From Marinomonas spartinae (GTDB taxonomy: Bacteria; Pseudomonadota; Gammaproteobacteria; Pseudomonadales; Marinomonadaceae): a stretch of 64,000 nt of DNA. The translations under genes were made by a program, and so were the position numbers. The notes under the pieces are model-generated. The model saw only the letters and a program-made list of their open reading frames with translations. It did no database searches and was not told the origin of the DNA. Positions 6,451-16,065 of the stretch are shown piece by piece (position 1 is the first letter of the stretch; the number at the start of each line of letters is the position of its first letter). The stretch covers positions 558,001 through 622,000 of the forward strand of contig NZ_FLOB01000002.1 of the NCBI RefSeq assembly GCF_900089775.1, given 5' to 3'.

Positions 6451-6849
6451 CTACTTATCCATTTTACCTTGCCACTTGTGTAGGGTTTTTAGCTGTTCCA
6501 GTAGTAAAAACTTATTGTTTGGTGTGAGTTCGCTGAACAATTTTAGGACGGTTTGAGCGTCATTGTTAAGCAGTAACTGGTTGATGTTTTTTGCCGTCTT
6601 CTCCTCATTCTCTTCTGTTTCCAAAAAGAAAAAAATGTCGTCTATTGGTTGTTCGCATGCGGCGTACAGCATAGATGGTGTGGTGTTTAGAGCTTTGGCG
6701 AGTTTGAGTAGTGCTTTTTGCGAGGGTTGCCTTTGCCCTTTTTCAATTCGTGAAATATTGCTGGTAGCCATATCAGCCTCCAGAGCAACTTGTTCTTGCG
6801 TCATATTGCGTTGAATTCGCAGTATTTTTATAACATGGCCAATCGTCAT
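6451..6849 (-). CDS. XRE-family transcriptional regulator
   Basis: 132 residues from the ATG at 6849; an upstream TTG lies inside the operator and is rejected. Residues about 5-60 form a Cro/CI helix-turn-helix (IKILRIQRNMTQEQVALEADMATSNISRIEKGQRQPS). The C-terminal half is helical and acidic around DIFFFLETEENEEK. Two perfect 15-base palindromes and one related palindrome lie just upstream, so autorepression is likely. The gene is divergent from the EAL gene at 7012, and the shared upstream region could let it control both. Confidence 0.8.
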   Translation of the reverse strand: MTIGHVIKILRIQRNMTQEQVALEADMATSNISRIEKGQRQPSQKALLKLAKALNTTPSMLYAACEQPIDDIFFFLETEENEEKTAKNINQLLLNNDAQTVLKLFSELTPNNKFLLLEQLKTLHKWQGKMDK

Positions 6850-6870
6850 GGCAAGATTATCCGTTTTGTT

Positions 6871-6958
6871 TTGCCTGTAAGGCAAAACCTATGGGGCAAT
6901 TTGCTTGACTCTATTTGCCTATTAGGCAATATTGGTGAATCTTTATGTCTTAAAGACA
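6871..6958. promoter_or_regulatory. three operator palindromes for the XRE regulator
   Basis: TTGCCT-GTA-AGGCAA (6871-6885) and TTGCCT-ATT-AGGCAA (6915-6929) have identical half sites and spacing. TGTCT-TAA-AGACA (6946-6958) is a weaker relative with the same 3-base spacer. Centres are 44 and 30 bases apart. They fill the space between the XRE gene and the divergent EAL gene, as expected for operators read by a dimeric Cro/CI-type protein. Confidence 0.7.
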
Positions 6959-7011
6959 AGTGATCAGTGGTGTCTTGTGGCTTCTGAAGCATGCTATAGA
7001 AGGGTTGGGTT

Positions 7012-8160
7012 GTGAAAAAGGATGATTTAAATGCTGAGCTTAATTCGCCAGAGCTTCAAGAGTCGAATGATAGCTTAATTGTGTTGGATAGTAATGATTT
7101 GATTGTTTCTTGTAATGAGAAAGCAAGACAACTGTTTCTATTATCCCATTTACCCATTGATAAGCCCTTACTTCTGGAATACTTCTGGTTTGAACTCGAC
7201 ATGCGAGTGTTTCACTTAAGTGAGTTCAAATGCTTCACAGGAAAGACAATCAAATTGATGCTGGTGTCTAGTGGTCGCGAGGCTTATCAAGTGAGTGTCT
7301 CAGTCGAGACATTTCACCTGTTGGGTCAGCCGTACTTCTGCCTGTTAGTTCGAAGGGGATCGGGCGAATTGGGTGATGATAAGGTTTCTTCAGACTATTT
7401 AATGGCTAAAGCCTTAAGCGCAGATATGCAACGTGATTTATTAGAGCTCTACTACCAACCGCAAATCAATGCATCGGACGGTAGTCTCTATGGGCTTGAG
7501 GTATTGTCAAGGTGGAATAGTCAGGAATTTGGTCAAGTTGCACCTGATGATTTTATTGCCCTTGCTGAAAATTTTGGATTTATCGCTGAATTAGATTTGT
7601 GGGTTCTGCGTCATGCTTGTCAGCAATTGGCAAAATGGCGAAAACAAAAGATCAATATTCCTAGAGTAGCAGTCAATTTTTCCCCTTTTAGTTTTGATTA
7701 TCCTAACCTAAAAAATATTATTCGTTTTGTTTTAAGTGATAATGCTATTTTACCTAGTAGTTTAGTCATTGAATTGACGGAAAATAAAAAAATAAGATCC
7801 ATCGATTATTTTTCGGATATGGTCAATGCCATTCACGATATAGGTATTGATATATCAATAGATGATTTTGGTGTGGGCTATTCTAATCTTAAAAGACTGC
7901 TTCGATTGCCTGTTTCACAATTAAAGTTGGATCGAGCTTTTGTTAATGGGCTGCCCCAAAAAGCATCAAAAAATTTAACGGAAAGCGTCCTGGCCATCAG
8001 TCAGGCAATAGGGGCTGTCTCGATTGCTGAAGGAGTTGAAAGCCAAGAACAGTTTGATTGCTTGAAGAAAATGGGATATGAGGTGATACAAGGGTATTTC
8101 TTTTGCCCGCCATTACCAAAGAGCAAGTTAGAGACATGGCTGTGTCAAAAAGTCTGTTAG
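7012..8160 (+). CDS. EAL-domain cyclic-di-GMP phosphodiesterase
   Basis: 382 residues from a GTG start. Residues about 15-120 look like a PAS-type sensor (SLIVLDSNDLIVSCNEKARQLF). Residues about 135-375 form an EAL domain with the catalytic and metal-binding motifs in place: LEVLSRW, VNFSP, ELTEN, DDFGVGYSNL, LKLDR, EGVES and QGYFFCPP. It should hydrolyse c-di-GMP to pGpG and so favour motility over biofilm. No membrane segment is seen, so it is cytoplasmic. It precedes a chemoreceptor gene and may share control with the XRE regulator upstream. Confidence 0.85.
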   Translation: MKKDDLNAELNSPELQESNDSLIVLDSNDLIVSCNEKARQLFLLSHLPIDKPLLLEYFWFELDMRVFHLSEFKCFTGKTIKLMLVSSGREAYQVSVSVETFHLLGQPYFCLLVRRGSGELGDDKVSSDYLMAKALSADMQRDLLELYYQPQINASDGSLYGLEVLSRWNSQEFGQVAPDDFIALAENFGFIAELDLWVLRHACQQLAKWRKQKINIPRVAVNFSPFSFDYPNLKNIIRFVLSDNAILPSSLVIELTENKKIRSIDYFSDMVNAIHDIGIDISIDDFGVGYSNLKRLLRLPVSQLKLDRAFVNGLPQKASKNLTESVLAISQAIGAVSIAEGVESQEQFDCLKKMGYEVIQGYFFCPPLPKSKLETWLCQKVC

Positions 8161-8302
8161 TGGTTGCATAGAGGCTATTTTATATATTGTCTTGTTATTC
8201 GTTAAAAGAAAATTTTCTTTTAATTTTTCTGTGTGTTTTTAAATCAAATAGTTATTTATCGTTAATGAATTTTTAAAGCCCTATAAGTTAAAAGGAATGG
8301 GT

Positions 8303-9922
8303 ATGTTAAGAAATTTTAATATTAGATTGCGATTAATGATGTCCTTTTTATTAATGATTCTTCTTCTAATGTGTTTAGGTTTGATCGCAATTTCTTCTAT
8401 GAAGGGGATGCGTGCTAATTCAAAAACAATAGAGGAGAAAGTTGTTCCAGCGATCATTAGCTTAGGGAATATAAACAGTGAATTGATGAGAGTAAGGATA
8501 TTTACCTTTCGACTATTAAGTGACGGGGATAAAACGGAGAAAGAAAATACCTTAGAGAGCATTAATAAGATAAAAGAAAGTGTCGCTGGTTTTGAGGAGG
8601 ACTATGAGAAAACACTTCATTCAGAGCGCGAAAGACGTTTATTTGATCAATTTAAAGAGCAACAAAATCACTATTATACAGCGCAACATCAGGTGGTGGT
8701 GCTGGCAATGAAAGATCAAAAAGAGGCCATTGGAGATTTATTGCCTAATATGAACCACTCTGCCGATGATATGGTTCAATTACTGAAAGTACTGGTGTCC
8801 GCCAGCCATAAAGGAGCAGATCAAGCTAGGCTTAAATCCGTCAAAGAATATAACGATAGCTTTATCTTGATTGTGACTATTATTGCCGCTGCTGCTGCCA
8901 TTGCCGTTGCTATTGCCTTGGTGATCTCTAAGAGTATCAATAAGCCGCTACAAGAGGTGGTTGATTCTGCTGAAAGTATTGCTGAGGGGGATTTAACTCA
9001 GCTCGTCACAGTGCAAGGTAATGATGAATTGACTCGCTTGAGTAGTGCGATACAAGCGATGCAAGGGAGTTTGCGAGAGGCTATTGTGCATATCGGTGAC
9101 TCTTCTGGACAACTTTCTTCAGCTGCGGAAGAGTTGAACAGTGTGACAGAAAACTCATCGAATAGTTTGATGTTGCAAAATAATGAGATCCAACAGGCCG
9201 CTGCCGCTATCACAGAAATGAGCGCGGCAGTGGACGATGTGGCGAGAACGGCGCACAAGGCATCTGAAGTATCGGCTGAATCAACAAAACTGGCCGTAGA
9301 AGGGAAAGAGCGTGTGGCACAGACGACGTCGGTCATTCTTGAGATGAACGACGAAATGCAGGTCAGTTCTCGAGTGATTAACCAATTGGCAGAACAGATT
9401 GCTTCAATTAGCAAAATTTTAGACGTGATACGTGCGATTGCAGAACAGACCAATTTATTAGCGCTGAATGCGGCCATTGAAGCGGCACGTGCAGGTGAAG
9501 CCGGTCGTGGTTTCGCTGTGGTGGCGGATGAGGTTAGAAACCTTGCCCATCGTACTCAAGAGTCGACGCAGGAAATTGAAACCATGGTGCATCAAGTGCA
9601 AACGTCGGCGAGTGAGGCGGTTGCTTCAATGGATAGCACGGGGCAAAAAAGTAACCAGGCTCAGATTGTCGTGGCAGAAGCGGTTGAAGTATTGGAACAG
9701 ATTACCGCCCATATTATGTCGATTACCGACAGTAGCCATTTAGTTGCCAGTGCCACAGAGGAACAGTCGCAAGCGGCTAAAGAGATAGACGCTAATCTCA
9801 CTGCGATTAGCGATTTGGCTGCACAAACCGTCGTGGGTGCAAACCAGACGAGTGCAAGTGCGGCTGAGTTAACACGCTTGGCAATCGAGTTAAACGCTCT
9901 GGTATTAAAATTTAAAGTATGA
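8303..9922 (+). CDS. methyl-accepting chemotaxis protein
   Basis: About 539 residues. The ATG at 8303 is 7 bases after AAGGA and is preferred to the one at 8297. Membrane helices lie at about 10-30 and 188-210 and flank a periplasmic helical sensor domain of about 155 residues (four-helix-bundle type). A HAMP domain (about 212-262) and the signalling domain follow, with the conserved hairpin tip [20 protein letters not shown] and [15 protein letters not shown]. There is no C-terminal pentapeptide for CheR docking. The ligand is unknown. A terminator follows. Confidence 0.93.
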   Translation: MLRNFNIRLRLMMSFLLMILLLMCLGLIAISSMKGMRANSKTIEEKVVPAIISLGNINSELMRVRIFTFRLLSDGDKTEKENTLESINKIKESVAGFEEDYEKTLHSERERRLFDQFKEQQNHYYTAQHQVVVLAMKDQKEAIGDLLPNMNHSADDMVQLLKVLVSASHKGADQARLKSVKEYNDSFILIVTIIAAAAAIAVAIALVISKSINKPLQEVVDSAESIAEGDLTQLVTVQGNDELTRLSSAIQAMQGSLREAIVHIGDSSGQLSSAAEELNSVTENSSNSLMLQNNEIQQAAAAITEMSAAVDDVARTAHKASEVSAESTKLAVEGKERVAQTTSVILEMNDEMQVSSRVINQLAEQIASISKILDVIRAIAEQTNLLALNAAIEAARAGEAGRGFAVVADEVRNLAHRTQESTQEIETMVHQVQTSASEAVASMDSTGQKSNQAQIVVAEAVEVLEQITAHIMSITDSSHLVASATEEQSQAAKEIDANLTAISDLAAQTVVGANQTSASAAELTRLAIELNALVLKFKV

Positions 9923-9961
9923 GGCGTTCGTTATAGGGCGGTGTTTCGACAGCTTGATGAA

Positions 9962-9986
9962 AACCACCTGTACGGGTGGTTTTTTT
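9962..9986 (+). terminator. rho-independent terminator of the chemoreceptor gene
   Basis: AACCACC pairs with GGTGGTT around a six-base loop, followed by a T tract. Confidence 0.8.
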
Positions 9987-10136
9987 GTGGTGTTCTCTTG
10001 TGTCTATGACTCGTAAATTTTATTTGTTGTTTGGCATCCTTGAGCGATAATCTTGTCAAACTATACTCAGAGAGTCATAGCCGGGTACTGCTGTACTTAC
10101 TGGTTACCATCAGGATAATTAAGAGAGACGTTAGAT

Positions 10137-10646
10137 ATGATAATGTGGATGAGATGCTTGTGGATAGTGGTCTTTTCTTTCGTGTTGCAAGGTTGTGCTT
10201 CGGGTTCTTATCAACTGACAGGGGAGAAGCGTCCTGCTATCGAGGCAGATCAAGTCACCGTGTTTAAAGAAAAGCCCAGTTTCGATTATGAGGTGCTTGG
10301 TACGGTGCGGTCGAGCAGTGAAAATGGCTTTTCAGCGGATTCAAGAAAAGAAAAAGCGATCAATGAATTAAAAGAGCAGGCTGCGAAAATAGGTGCCAAT
10401 GGCGTGATCATCACAAGCGTTACGCAATCCTCCTTCAGAGGGACGGGCGTTGGCTTAGGGTTATCTGTGGGCAGTGGTGGTTTTGGTACAGGGATAGGCT
10501 CTGGCTTTGCTTTGCCTGAGGCGGCGTTAACCGGACAGGCAATTTATTTTCCTGTTGAAAAGGGGGCAGTAAAGGGTGATTCAGTGAAGAAGGATACAGC
10601 CACTAACCATCCAGCCACCAGTGGCTCGGCTTCTGGTAGTAATTAG
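10137..10646 (+). CDS. lipoprotein with YbjQ/heavy-metal-binding-like core
   Basis: 169 residues. A hydrophobic N terminus ends in the lipobox VLQG-C20, so the protein is lipidated, and Ala-Ser at +2/+3 suggests the outer membrane. Residues about 45-90 (YEVLGTVRSSSENGFSADSRKEKAINELKEQAAKIGANGVIITSV) resemble the small beta-alpha domain of YbjQ/DUF4156-type proteins. A Gly/Ser-rich stretch and a low-complexity tail follow. It is a single gene; its role is unknown, perhaps envelope maintenance. Confidence 0.65.
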   Translation: MIMWMRCLWIVVFSFVLQGCASGSYQLTGEKRPAIEADQVTVFKEKPSFDYEVLGTVRSSSENGFSADSRKEKAINELKEQAAKIGANGVIITSVTQSSFRGTGVGLGLSVGSGGFGTGIGSGFALPEAALTGQAIYFPVEKGAVKGDSVKKDTATNHPATSGSASGSN

Positions 10647-10804
10647 TAAAGCAATTGATGAGATGTTGCTATTTTCGGTAATTAGGCATTTATTGTGTTT
10701 GATTAGTCGCTATATTTCCTTTGGGTATTCGATAAATAGTCTGAGGCTTTTGTACACTTGTGTTAACCTATAAGAAAATCAAATAGGCCTGTCGAGAGGG
10801 TGTT

Positions 10805-11254
10805 ATGTCGGAAAAAGAAGAGAAAGCTAAAGGGCGTTTAACAACGCGAACGGTAGCCATGCCTGGGGACACAAACCCGGCAGGTGATATTTTTGGTGGT
10901 TGGGTTGTTTCGCAAATGGACACCGCGGCAGGTATCTGTGCCGGCCAGCGTGCTCAGGCGCGAGTGGTGACGGTAGCGTTAGATCAGATGAGCTTTATTC
11001 GTCCTGTCAAAGTAGGGGATGTGCTTGGCGTATATACCCGAGTCGAGTCAGTCGGTCGAACTTCCATGAATATCCATGTGGAATCTTGGGTACGTCGTTC
11101 GCGTATTGGGGTCCGTGAAAAGGTCACGGAAGGTATGTTTAAATTTGTAGCCATTGATGATCATGGTAATCCAACACCGATACCGGATCGTGCAGACTTG
11201 CCCGACTATGTGATTGAGCATCTAGGAGAAGAAGGGCTGGGTGTTATTATTTAG
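10805..11254 (+). CDS. yciA: acyl-CoA thioesterase, YciA type
   Basis: 149 residues with the hotdog fold. MPGDTNPAGDIFGGWVVSQMD is the signature helix of YciA/acyl-CoA hydrolases, with the catalytic Asp in NPAGDIFGG, and VALDQMSFIRPVKVGDVL is the following strand segment. It hydrolyses acyl-CoA thioesters in the cytoplasm. Full length for the family. Monocistronic, followed by a strong terminator. Confidence 0.9.
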   Translation: MSEKEEKAKGRLTTRTVAMPGDTNPAGDIFGGWVVSQMDTAAGICAGQRAQARVVTVALDQMSFIRPVKVGDVLGVYTRVESVGRTSMNIHVESWVRRSRIGVREKVTEGMFKFVAIDDHGNPTPIPDRADLPDYVIEHLGEEGLGVII

Positions 11255-11310
11255 CGTGCTGCTCGTTTTGAAATTGAGCTAAAGAGTGAGCTTTTGGAAC
11301 CATGAAATGA

Positions 11311-11344
11311 AAAAAAAGCGCTTACCGAAGTAAGCGCTTTTTTT
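11311..11344 (+). terminator. bidirectional terminator
   Basis: GCGCTTAC and GTAAGCGC form a perfect stem with a CGAA tetraloop, flanked by A and T tracts. It ends yciA and can also end the convergent tRNA-Leu transcript. Confidence 0.9.
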
Positions 11345-11348
11345 ATGT

Positions 11349-11433
11349 TGGTACCAGTAGGCGGACTCGAACCGCCACACCCGAAGGCAACGGATTTTGA
11401 ATCCGTCGTGTCTACCAATTCCACCACACTGGC
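11349..11433 (-). tRNA. tRNA-Leu (anticodon CAA)
   Basis: 85 nt on the minus strand. The acceptor stem pairs, the loop TTCAAAA gives anticodon CAA, there is a long class II variable arm, the T loop reads GGTTCGAGTCC, and CCA is encoded. Confidence 0.95.
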
Positions 11434-11499
11434 CTTGAAAAGGTGTTGCGTATTCTATGGTTTTTTATAACCCTGTCAACACTTTAGATGGAAAAAAGT

Positions 11500-12741
11500 T
11501 TAACTAATTGCTCTTAGAACATCGTTTGACCAAATCATCGCATCTAAAAAGGCTCGATTGTATTTTGCTCTGTTCTCTTTGCTGACCGTATCTGGTACAG
11601 ATGCCTGATTATTTTCTATTCCCAAGGTGATTTTTAGATACTCACCTAGCTTGCCTTTATAGTCAAAAATCGCATCGATGATGTCTTGTCCAAGTGATAC
11701 CTGCTCTAAAATTAAATGTTTTTCTATGCCATATAGTGCGTCAATGCCAGACATGGTACCGGTGATAAACGCCGTATCGCTCAGGTTTTTCTCATCTTGC
11801 TCAGCAAGTATCTGACAGCAACGACCCCGTGTTAATAGCATCTTCATTAATGCTTCTGAGCTTGATGACGATGAAGCAAGTGTGATGAGCAAAGCCCAGC
11901 GTTTGATTTGCACTAAACCAAGAAAAATCACCGCATCCTTAATGGATTCAACCCGTTTGCTAATACCGCAAAGTGGGCTATTTAAAATACGCAGTAATTG
12001 AAAAGACAATTTGGGACTTTGGGCGACCAACTCGGTTACTTTATTGATGCTAATGTCTTTATCTTGCAGCGCTGTCACTAGGCGTAAAGCGCTTTGCGTT
12101 GTTGAATCGATCTTCTTGCCTTTGATAGGAGAAGGGGATTGCAAAAAACAGCCTTGGAAGAGATCAAAGCCAATGTCTTTGCAAAGCTCAAACATACTTT
12201 GGTCTTCTATCTTTTCGGCCAATAAAATAAGCCCTCTTGCCTTGAGTTGGTTAATCTGCTCGCTAAACAGATTAGGCGATGTCAGTTTCACATCAATTTT
12301 AATGACGGAGATAAAGGGAAGCAGTGCTTCGTATTCCTCACTGAATTGATAATGATCCAGAGCGAAACGATAACCCGCCTGCCGCCAGCGTGAGACGGCC
12401 TCAATAAAGTCCTCGGAGATCACTTGATTCTCAACAATTTCAATATAAAGCGTGTTGGGATCAATGGGAATGAAGGCGTCTGATAGAATCAGCTCTGTTG
12501 TCATATTGACAAAAAAAGGCATGCGAATCTGGCTTTCAAGCTGATTGATGCCGATGCATAAATTGACCAACACTTGGCTGGTGGCACTGTTACCATCCGT
12601 TGGCTGTAGACCATCGCTGGCTTGGGTCGTGTGAGTGTCATCGCGAAACAATAGCTCGTAGCCAAACATCTCTCTATTTCTTTTGAAAATAGGCTGTTGG
12701 GCCATCATAAGCTCGTCTAGTGTGCTTGAAAATTCGCTCAT
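11500..12741 (-). CDS. EAL-HDOD signalling protein with degenerate EAL domain
   Basis: 413 residues, YuxH-like architecture. The N-terminal EAL-like domain (about 10-210) starts AQQPIFKRNREMFGYELLFRDD. It has FALDHYQF where active enzymes have DDFG, so the metal-binding Asp pair is broken. A C-terminal HDOD domain (about 215-405) begins with LVTALQDKDISINKVTELVAQSPKLSFQLLRILNSP. Such proteins usually lack phosphodiesterase activity and act as c-di-GMP-related adaptors in motility or other signalling. Monocistronic. Confidence 0.85.
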   Translation of the reverse strand: MSEFSSTLDELMMAQQPIFKRNREMFGYELLFRDDTHTTQASDGLQPTDGNSATSQVLVNLCIGINQLESQIRMPFFVNMTTELILSDAFIPIDPNTLYIEIVENQVISEDFIEAVSRWRQAGYRFALDHYQFSEEYEALLPFISVIKIDVKLTSPNLFSEQINQLKARGLILLAEKIEDQSMFELCKDIGFDLFQGCFLQSPSPIKGKKIDSTTQSALRLVTALQDKDISINKVTELVAQSPKLSFQLLRILNSPLCGISKRVESIKDAVIFLGLVQIKRWALLITLASSSSSSEALMKMLLTRGRCCQILAEQDEKNLSDTAFITGTMSGIDALYGIEKHLILEQVSLGQDIIDAIFDYKGKLGEYLKITLGIENNQASVPDTVSKENRAKYNRAFLDAMIWSNDVLRAIS

Positions 12742-13099
12742 AGGTTCTCTAAAACTACATCATTTGAAGAGAGGCTGTTGCACCATTTGATTAGTAGGAA
12801 ATCGGTGCGGGCCAACACTTTGTTTACAATAGACTCAAAATGCCTTTATCCACCTGAAAAGTTGGCTTTAGCATCCTGCGTCGCCCTAAGACATACATCC
12901 TTACTGATGTCTGATGTTGATTTATCCACAATTAGTATAAAACCATGATAAATACTATGCAGCAATCGAGAGGGCTGTCGTTGCACGATTTATTCTTTTA
13001 TGGGGTCACGAAGAGGAAAAAAGACAAGATCTTGTTTATGAAGGTATTAAAATGATTGACAGGGCGGTAAGTCATCAATAGAATCTTCCGCAGTTTTTT
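12742..13099. other. intergenic, no gene seen
   Basis: 358 bases between the divergently placed EAL-HDOD gene and the tRNA-Ala pair. No convincing reading frame or strong hairpin. The promoter of the tRNA genes is presumably near 13050. Confidence 0.6.
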
Positions 13100-13175
<76 letters not shown>

Positions 13176-13222
13176 ACTTTATCTTCATAGAACATCTCAG
13201 GATACCTTATCCGATTTTATTC

Positions 13223-13298
<76 letters not shown>

Positions 13299-13429
13299 AT
13301 CCTTTATACTTCATTCTTCTTTCAAGTCAGCTATGTTTTTTGTTGTCAGGTGCTGTTTATTTAATAACCATCAAATTGACAGAGTTACCAAATATTAGTA
13401 GTTTTAAAGGGAAAATAGAGGGGGGTATT

Positions 13430-13684
13430 ATGCCGACGACCAGTATTGATTTAGGTGAGCATTTCACCAGCTTCATTGCAAATCTGAAAGAAACAGGCCG
13501 CTACCGTAACGCCAGCGAGGCTGTACGTGCAGGGTTGCGCTTGTTGGAAGAGCAAGAGGCCGAATATCAAGCCAAACTGGAAAACTTGCGCCAAGCTTTA
13601 CAGGCTGGAGAAGAAAGCGGAGAAAGCACTCTGACTCACGCCCAAATCATCGCCCAAGCGAAAGCTAAGCTGAATGGTCAATAA
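13430..13684 (+). CDS. parD: ParD-type antitoxin
   Basis: 84 residues from the ATG at 13430 behind a GAGGGGGG ribosome site; longer frames run back through the tRNA and are rejected. The N terminus is a ribbon-helix-helix DNA-binding domain (TSIDLGEHFTSFIANLKETGRYRNASEAVRAGLRLLEE), followed by an acidic toxin-binding tail. ParD neutralises ParE and represses its own operon. It overlaps parE by 11 bases. Confidence 0.92.
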   Translation: MPTTSIDLGEHFTSFIANLKETGRYRNASEAVRAGLRLLEEQEAEYQAKLENLRQALQAGEESGESTLTHAQIIAQAKAKLNGQ

Positions 13685-13976
13685 AGCCTACACCTACTCA
13701 AAGCTTGCCGCACAAGACCTGATTGATATTTACCTCTACACCGCCCAGACGTGGGGTCAAAAGCAGGCCGATATTTACGACACAGTGCTTGAACGCGCCG
13801 TGATCTTATTGGCAGACAGTTCAAGCCTTGGACGTACCTGCGATGACATCAAAACAGGGTATCGCCGTTTTGAGCATGAGCACCACATCATCTTTTACAG
13901 AAAGCGTGAAAAGGATATTTTCATTATCCGCATCCTGCATAAGTCCATGGATATTCAACAGCATATATTAAGCTAG
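13674..13976 (+). CDS. parE: ParE-type toxin
   Basis: 100 residues of the RelE/ParE superfamily: YSKLAAQDLIDIYLYTAQTWGQKQA at the N terminus, YRRFEHEHHIIFYRKREKDIFIIRILHKSMD in the C-terminal sheet. ParE poisons DNA gyrase. The frame is intact and full length, coupled to parD, so the pair looks active. It lies at the tRNA-Ala side of the defence operon. Confidence 0.92.
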   Translation: MVNKAYTYSKLAAQDLIDIYLYTAQTWGQKQADIYDTVLERAVILLADSSSLGRTCDDIKTGYRRFEHEHHIIFYRKREKDIFIIRILHKSMDIQQHILS

Positions 13977-14296
13977 GCGACCATTCCCATAAAAAAACAA
14001 GCCTCTGCACCATTATCATGCAAGCCTTCGGCTACGCCACCGAAGCCCAAATTCTACAACTAACTTTACATACTTCCAGACGAAAATCGTGACCTATATC
14101 TACCCCTAGCGTTGTAAGAGCAAAAAAACTGTGCCATAAGTGGTGCGGGAGATTTGTAACTATACTATGCTGAAACAACAGCTTACGACACAAAGTGGAC
14201 GTTAAAGTTGCTTTTGAGTTAATTAAAACTTCACAAATTGGCTGCTCTAAGTAATTAATAATTTTGAACCACAAACAGTATTAAGGATGATTATTA
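13977..14296. other. intergenic, promoter region of the defence operon
   Basis: 320 bases without a convincing gene. A short stem CTTCGG/CCGAAG lies near 14026-14045. AT-rich DNA at 14220-14290 probably holds the promoter of the operon that starts at 14297. Confidence 0.5.
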
Positions 14297-16048
14297 ATGG
14301 CACAACATTCTTTCAAGGTCGATACACGATTAGCTCTTTTGTTAAGTGAGAATTACCGATCTCCCGAGAAAGCTTTGAAGGAATTAGTTGACAACGCATG
14401 GGATGCTGAGGCTACTGAAGTTACCATTGAGTTACCTGTCCCATTATCTAGTACACCGATTGTAGTTCATGACAATGGCTCAGGTATGACTATTTATGAG
14501 TTGCAAAGTGAATACCTTAATATAGCTAGAAACCGACGAGATCGAAGTGGTCATTATTCTCCTAACCTACACAGAAGAGTTAAAGGGCGAAAAGGTATCG
14601 GCAAATTTGCGGGCTTGATGATTACGTCGTCAATGAAGCTAGAAACGTGGGCTCGCAACAGATATTCAACATTTGAGTTTGATAAGGCTCTACTGGCAAA
14701 TTATGATGGGCTACCTGATATGCCCTTGAACATTAAAGAATCGGATAGTGCTGAACATTCCGGTACTCGTATTACGTTATCTCATCTCCATCAACACATA
14801 AGATTTCCTACAGAACATAAATTAAAACAGCTATTGATCGCCGAATATGGACGAGAAAATGACTTTAAGATAATTATAAATGACAAGCCATTAGATATTG
14901 ATGACTTGCAGGGTGAGTACAAAGAAAAAAATATAACTTTGCTCTCTGGGAGTGCAACATTACGCTGCACAATTAGTAATCAAAAACGTAAGTTGCGAAA
15001 ACCTGGGATTTCAATTCGTATCGATGGAAAGGTTGTGGGTGAGCCTAGTTTTTTCGGGCTAGATCAGTCAGATGATATTCCAAGAAAATTATTAGAAAAA
15101 TGCTTTGGTGAGATTGAACTAACAGACTGTTCTAATGATGTTACTGCAGACTGGGGAGCACTGATAGAAGGGAGTATTACGGAGGAAACGCTTGCAGAAA
15201 AAGTTAAACCTATCCTTCTTGAGCAACTCAAGAGTGTCTATGGCCAAGAAATGCATTTAGCACAGGCTAGACTACGGAAAAAAGCATTAGACCGTATTTC
15301 AAAACTACCAGAAAACAGACGTGAATTTGCCGATAAAGCAATAAAAAAGATTCTAGATCGTTTTTATCAAGAACCAGAAGATAAACTTGAGCCCGTGGTA
15401 AATGTTCTTTTAGATGCTTTGGAACGCAATGATTACCGAATAGTATTAGAACATATCAACTCAGCTCGCCATTCTGAAATATCACGGTTTGCTGAGGCTC
15501 TAGAAGAGTTTGGACTAGTCGAAATGGCATTGGTGGCAGAGCAAGCTAATAATAGGCTTGGTTTCCTAGATTATCTGGAAGAAATTTGCTTGAGACCTGA
15601 AACACTTGAAAAGCATGTTCACAAGTCAATCGAGGGAAACTTATGGCTGTTTGGTGTCGAGTATAGTTTGTTTAGTTCTAATATAACTCTAAAGCGGCAA
15701 ATTGAAGAATATTTGGGGCATAAATATAAAGGAGATAGGGCGGATAAAAGGCCAGATCTTTTCCTTTCAGAAAATTTGAATGGTGAACGACTTCTCATTG
15801 AATTTAAGAGACCAAGCCATAATTTAGTCTTCGAAGACTACCAACAAGCGACGGGCTACCGGAATGACTTTCAAAAAAATGGGATTGATCAGCAAATTAA
15901 TGTCATTATCATTGGTGGGGAATTGGGGAATAACCTTCCCGCCCAGGATCGAAGAGAGCCAAATGTATCAATAATGAAGTTTTCTGACCTTATATCAGCA
16001 GCTCGCAGGCAGTATCAATGGTTGCTTGAAAACAGAACAATAAATTGA
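14297..16048 (+). CDS. GHKL ATPase with C-terminal PD-(D/E)XK-like nuclease domain (MORC/MutL-like)
   Basis: 583 residues. The N terminus carries the Bergerat ATP-binding motifs: N box ALKELVDNAWDA (E29, N33), G1 VHDNGSGM (59-64) and G2 GRKGIGKFAG (97-106), as in MutL, HSP90 and MORC proteins. A transducer-like region and a helical middle (about 300-460) follow. Near the C terminus, RPDLFLS (D at about 486) and LLIEFKRPS (E and K at about 502-504) form a PD-(D/E)XK-type site. It is the first gene of a three-gene operon, 17 bases before hamA, with AAGGA before its ATG. Prokaryotic paraMORC ATPases are known in predicted restriction-type operons with helicases and nucleases. I infer a sensor or gatekeeper role for the HamAB pair, perhaps with its own DNA cleavage. 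Confidence 0.8.
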   Translation: MAQHSFKVDTRLALLLSENYRSPEKALKELVDNAWDAEATEVTIELPVPLSSTPIVVHDNGSGMTIYELQSEYLNIARNRRDRSGHYSPNLHRRVKGRKGIGKFAGLMITSSMKLETWARNRYSTFEFDKALLANYDGLPDMPLNIKESDSAEHSGTRITLSHLHQHIRFPTEHKLKQLLIAEYGRENDFKIIINDKPLDIDDLQGEYKEKNITLLSGSATLRCTISNQKRKLRKPGISIRIDGKVVGEPSFFGLDQSDDIPRKLLEKCFGEIELTDCSNDVTADWGALIEGSITEETLAEKVKPILLEQLKSVYGQEMHLAQARLRKKALDRISKLPENRREFADKAIKKILDRFYQEPEDKLEPVVNVLLDALERNDYRIVLEHINSARHSEISRFAEALEEFGLVEMALVAEQANNRLGFLDYLEEICLRPETLEKHVHKSIEGNLWLFGVEYSLFSSNITLKRQIEEYLGHKYKGDRADKRPDLFLSENLNGERLLIEFKRPSHNLVFEDYQQATGYRNDFQKNGIDQQINVIIIGGELGNNLPAQDRREPNVSIMKFSDLISAARRQYQWLLENRTIN

Positions 16049-16065
16049 AGAGATGATTTTACAGC

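Noticed and set aside
8998..9477. Long frame opposite the chemoreceptor gene
   Set aside because: Antisense shadow of the conserved MCP signalling domain; no ribosome site or homology.
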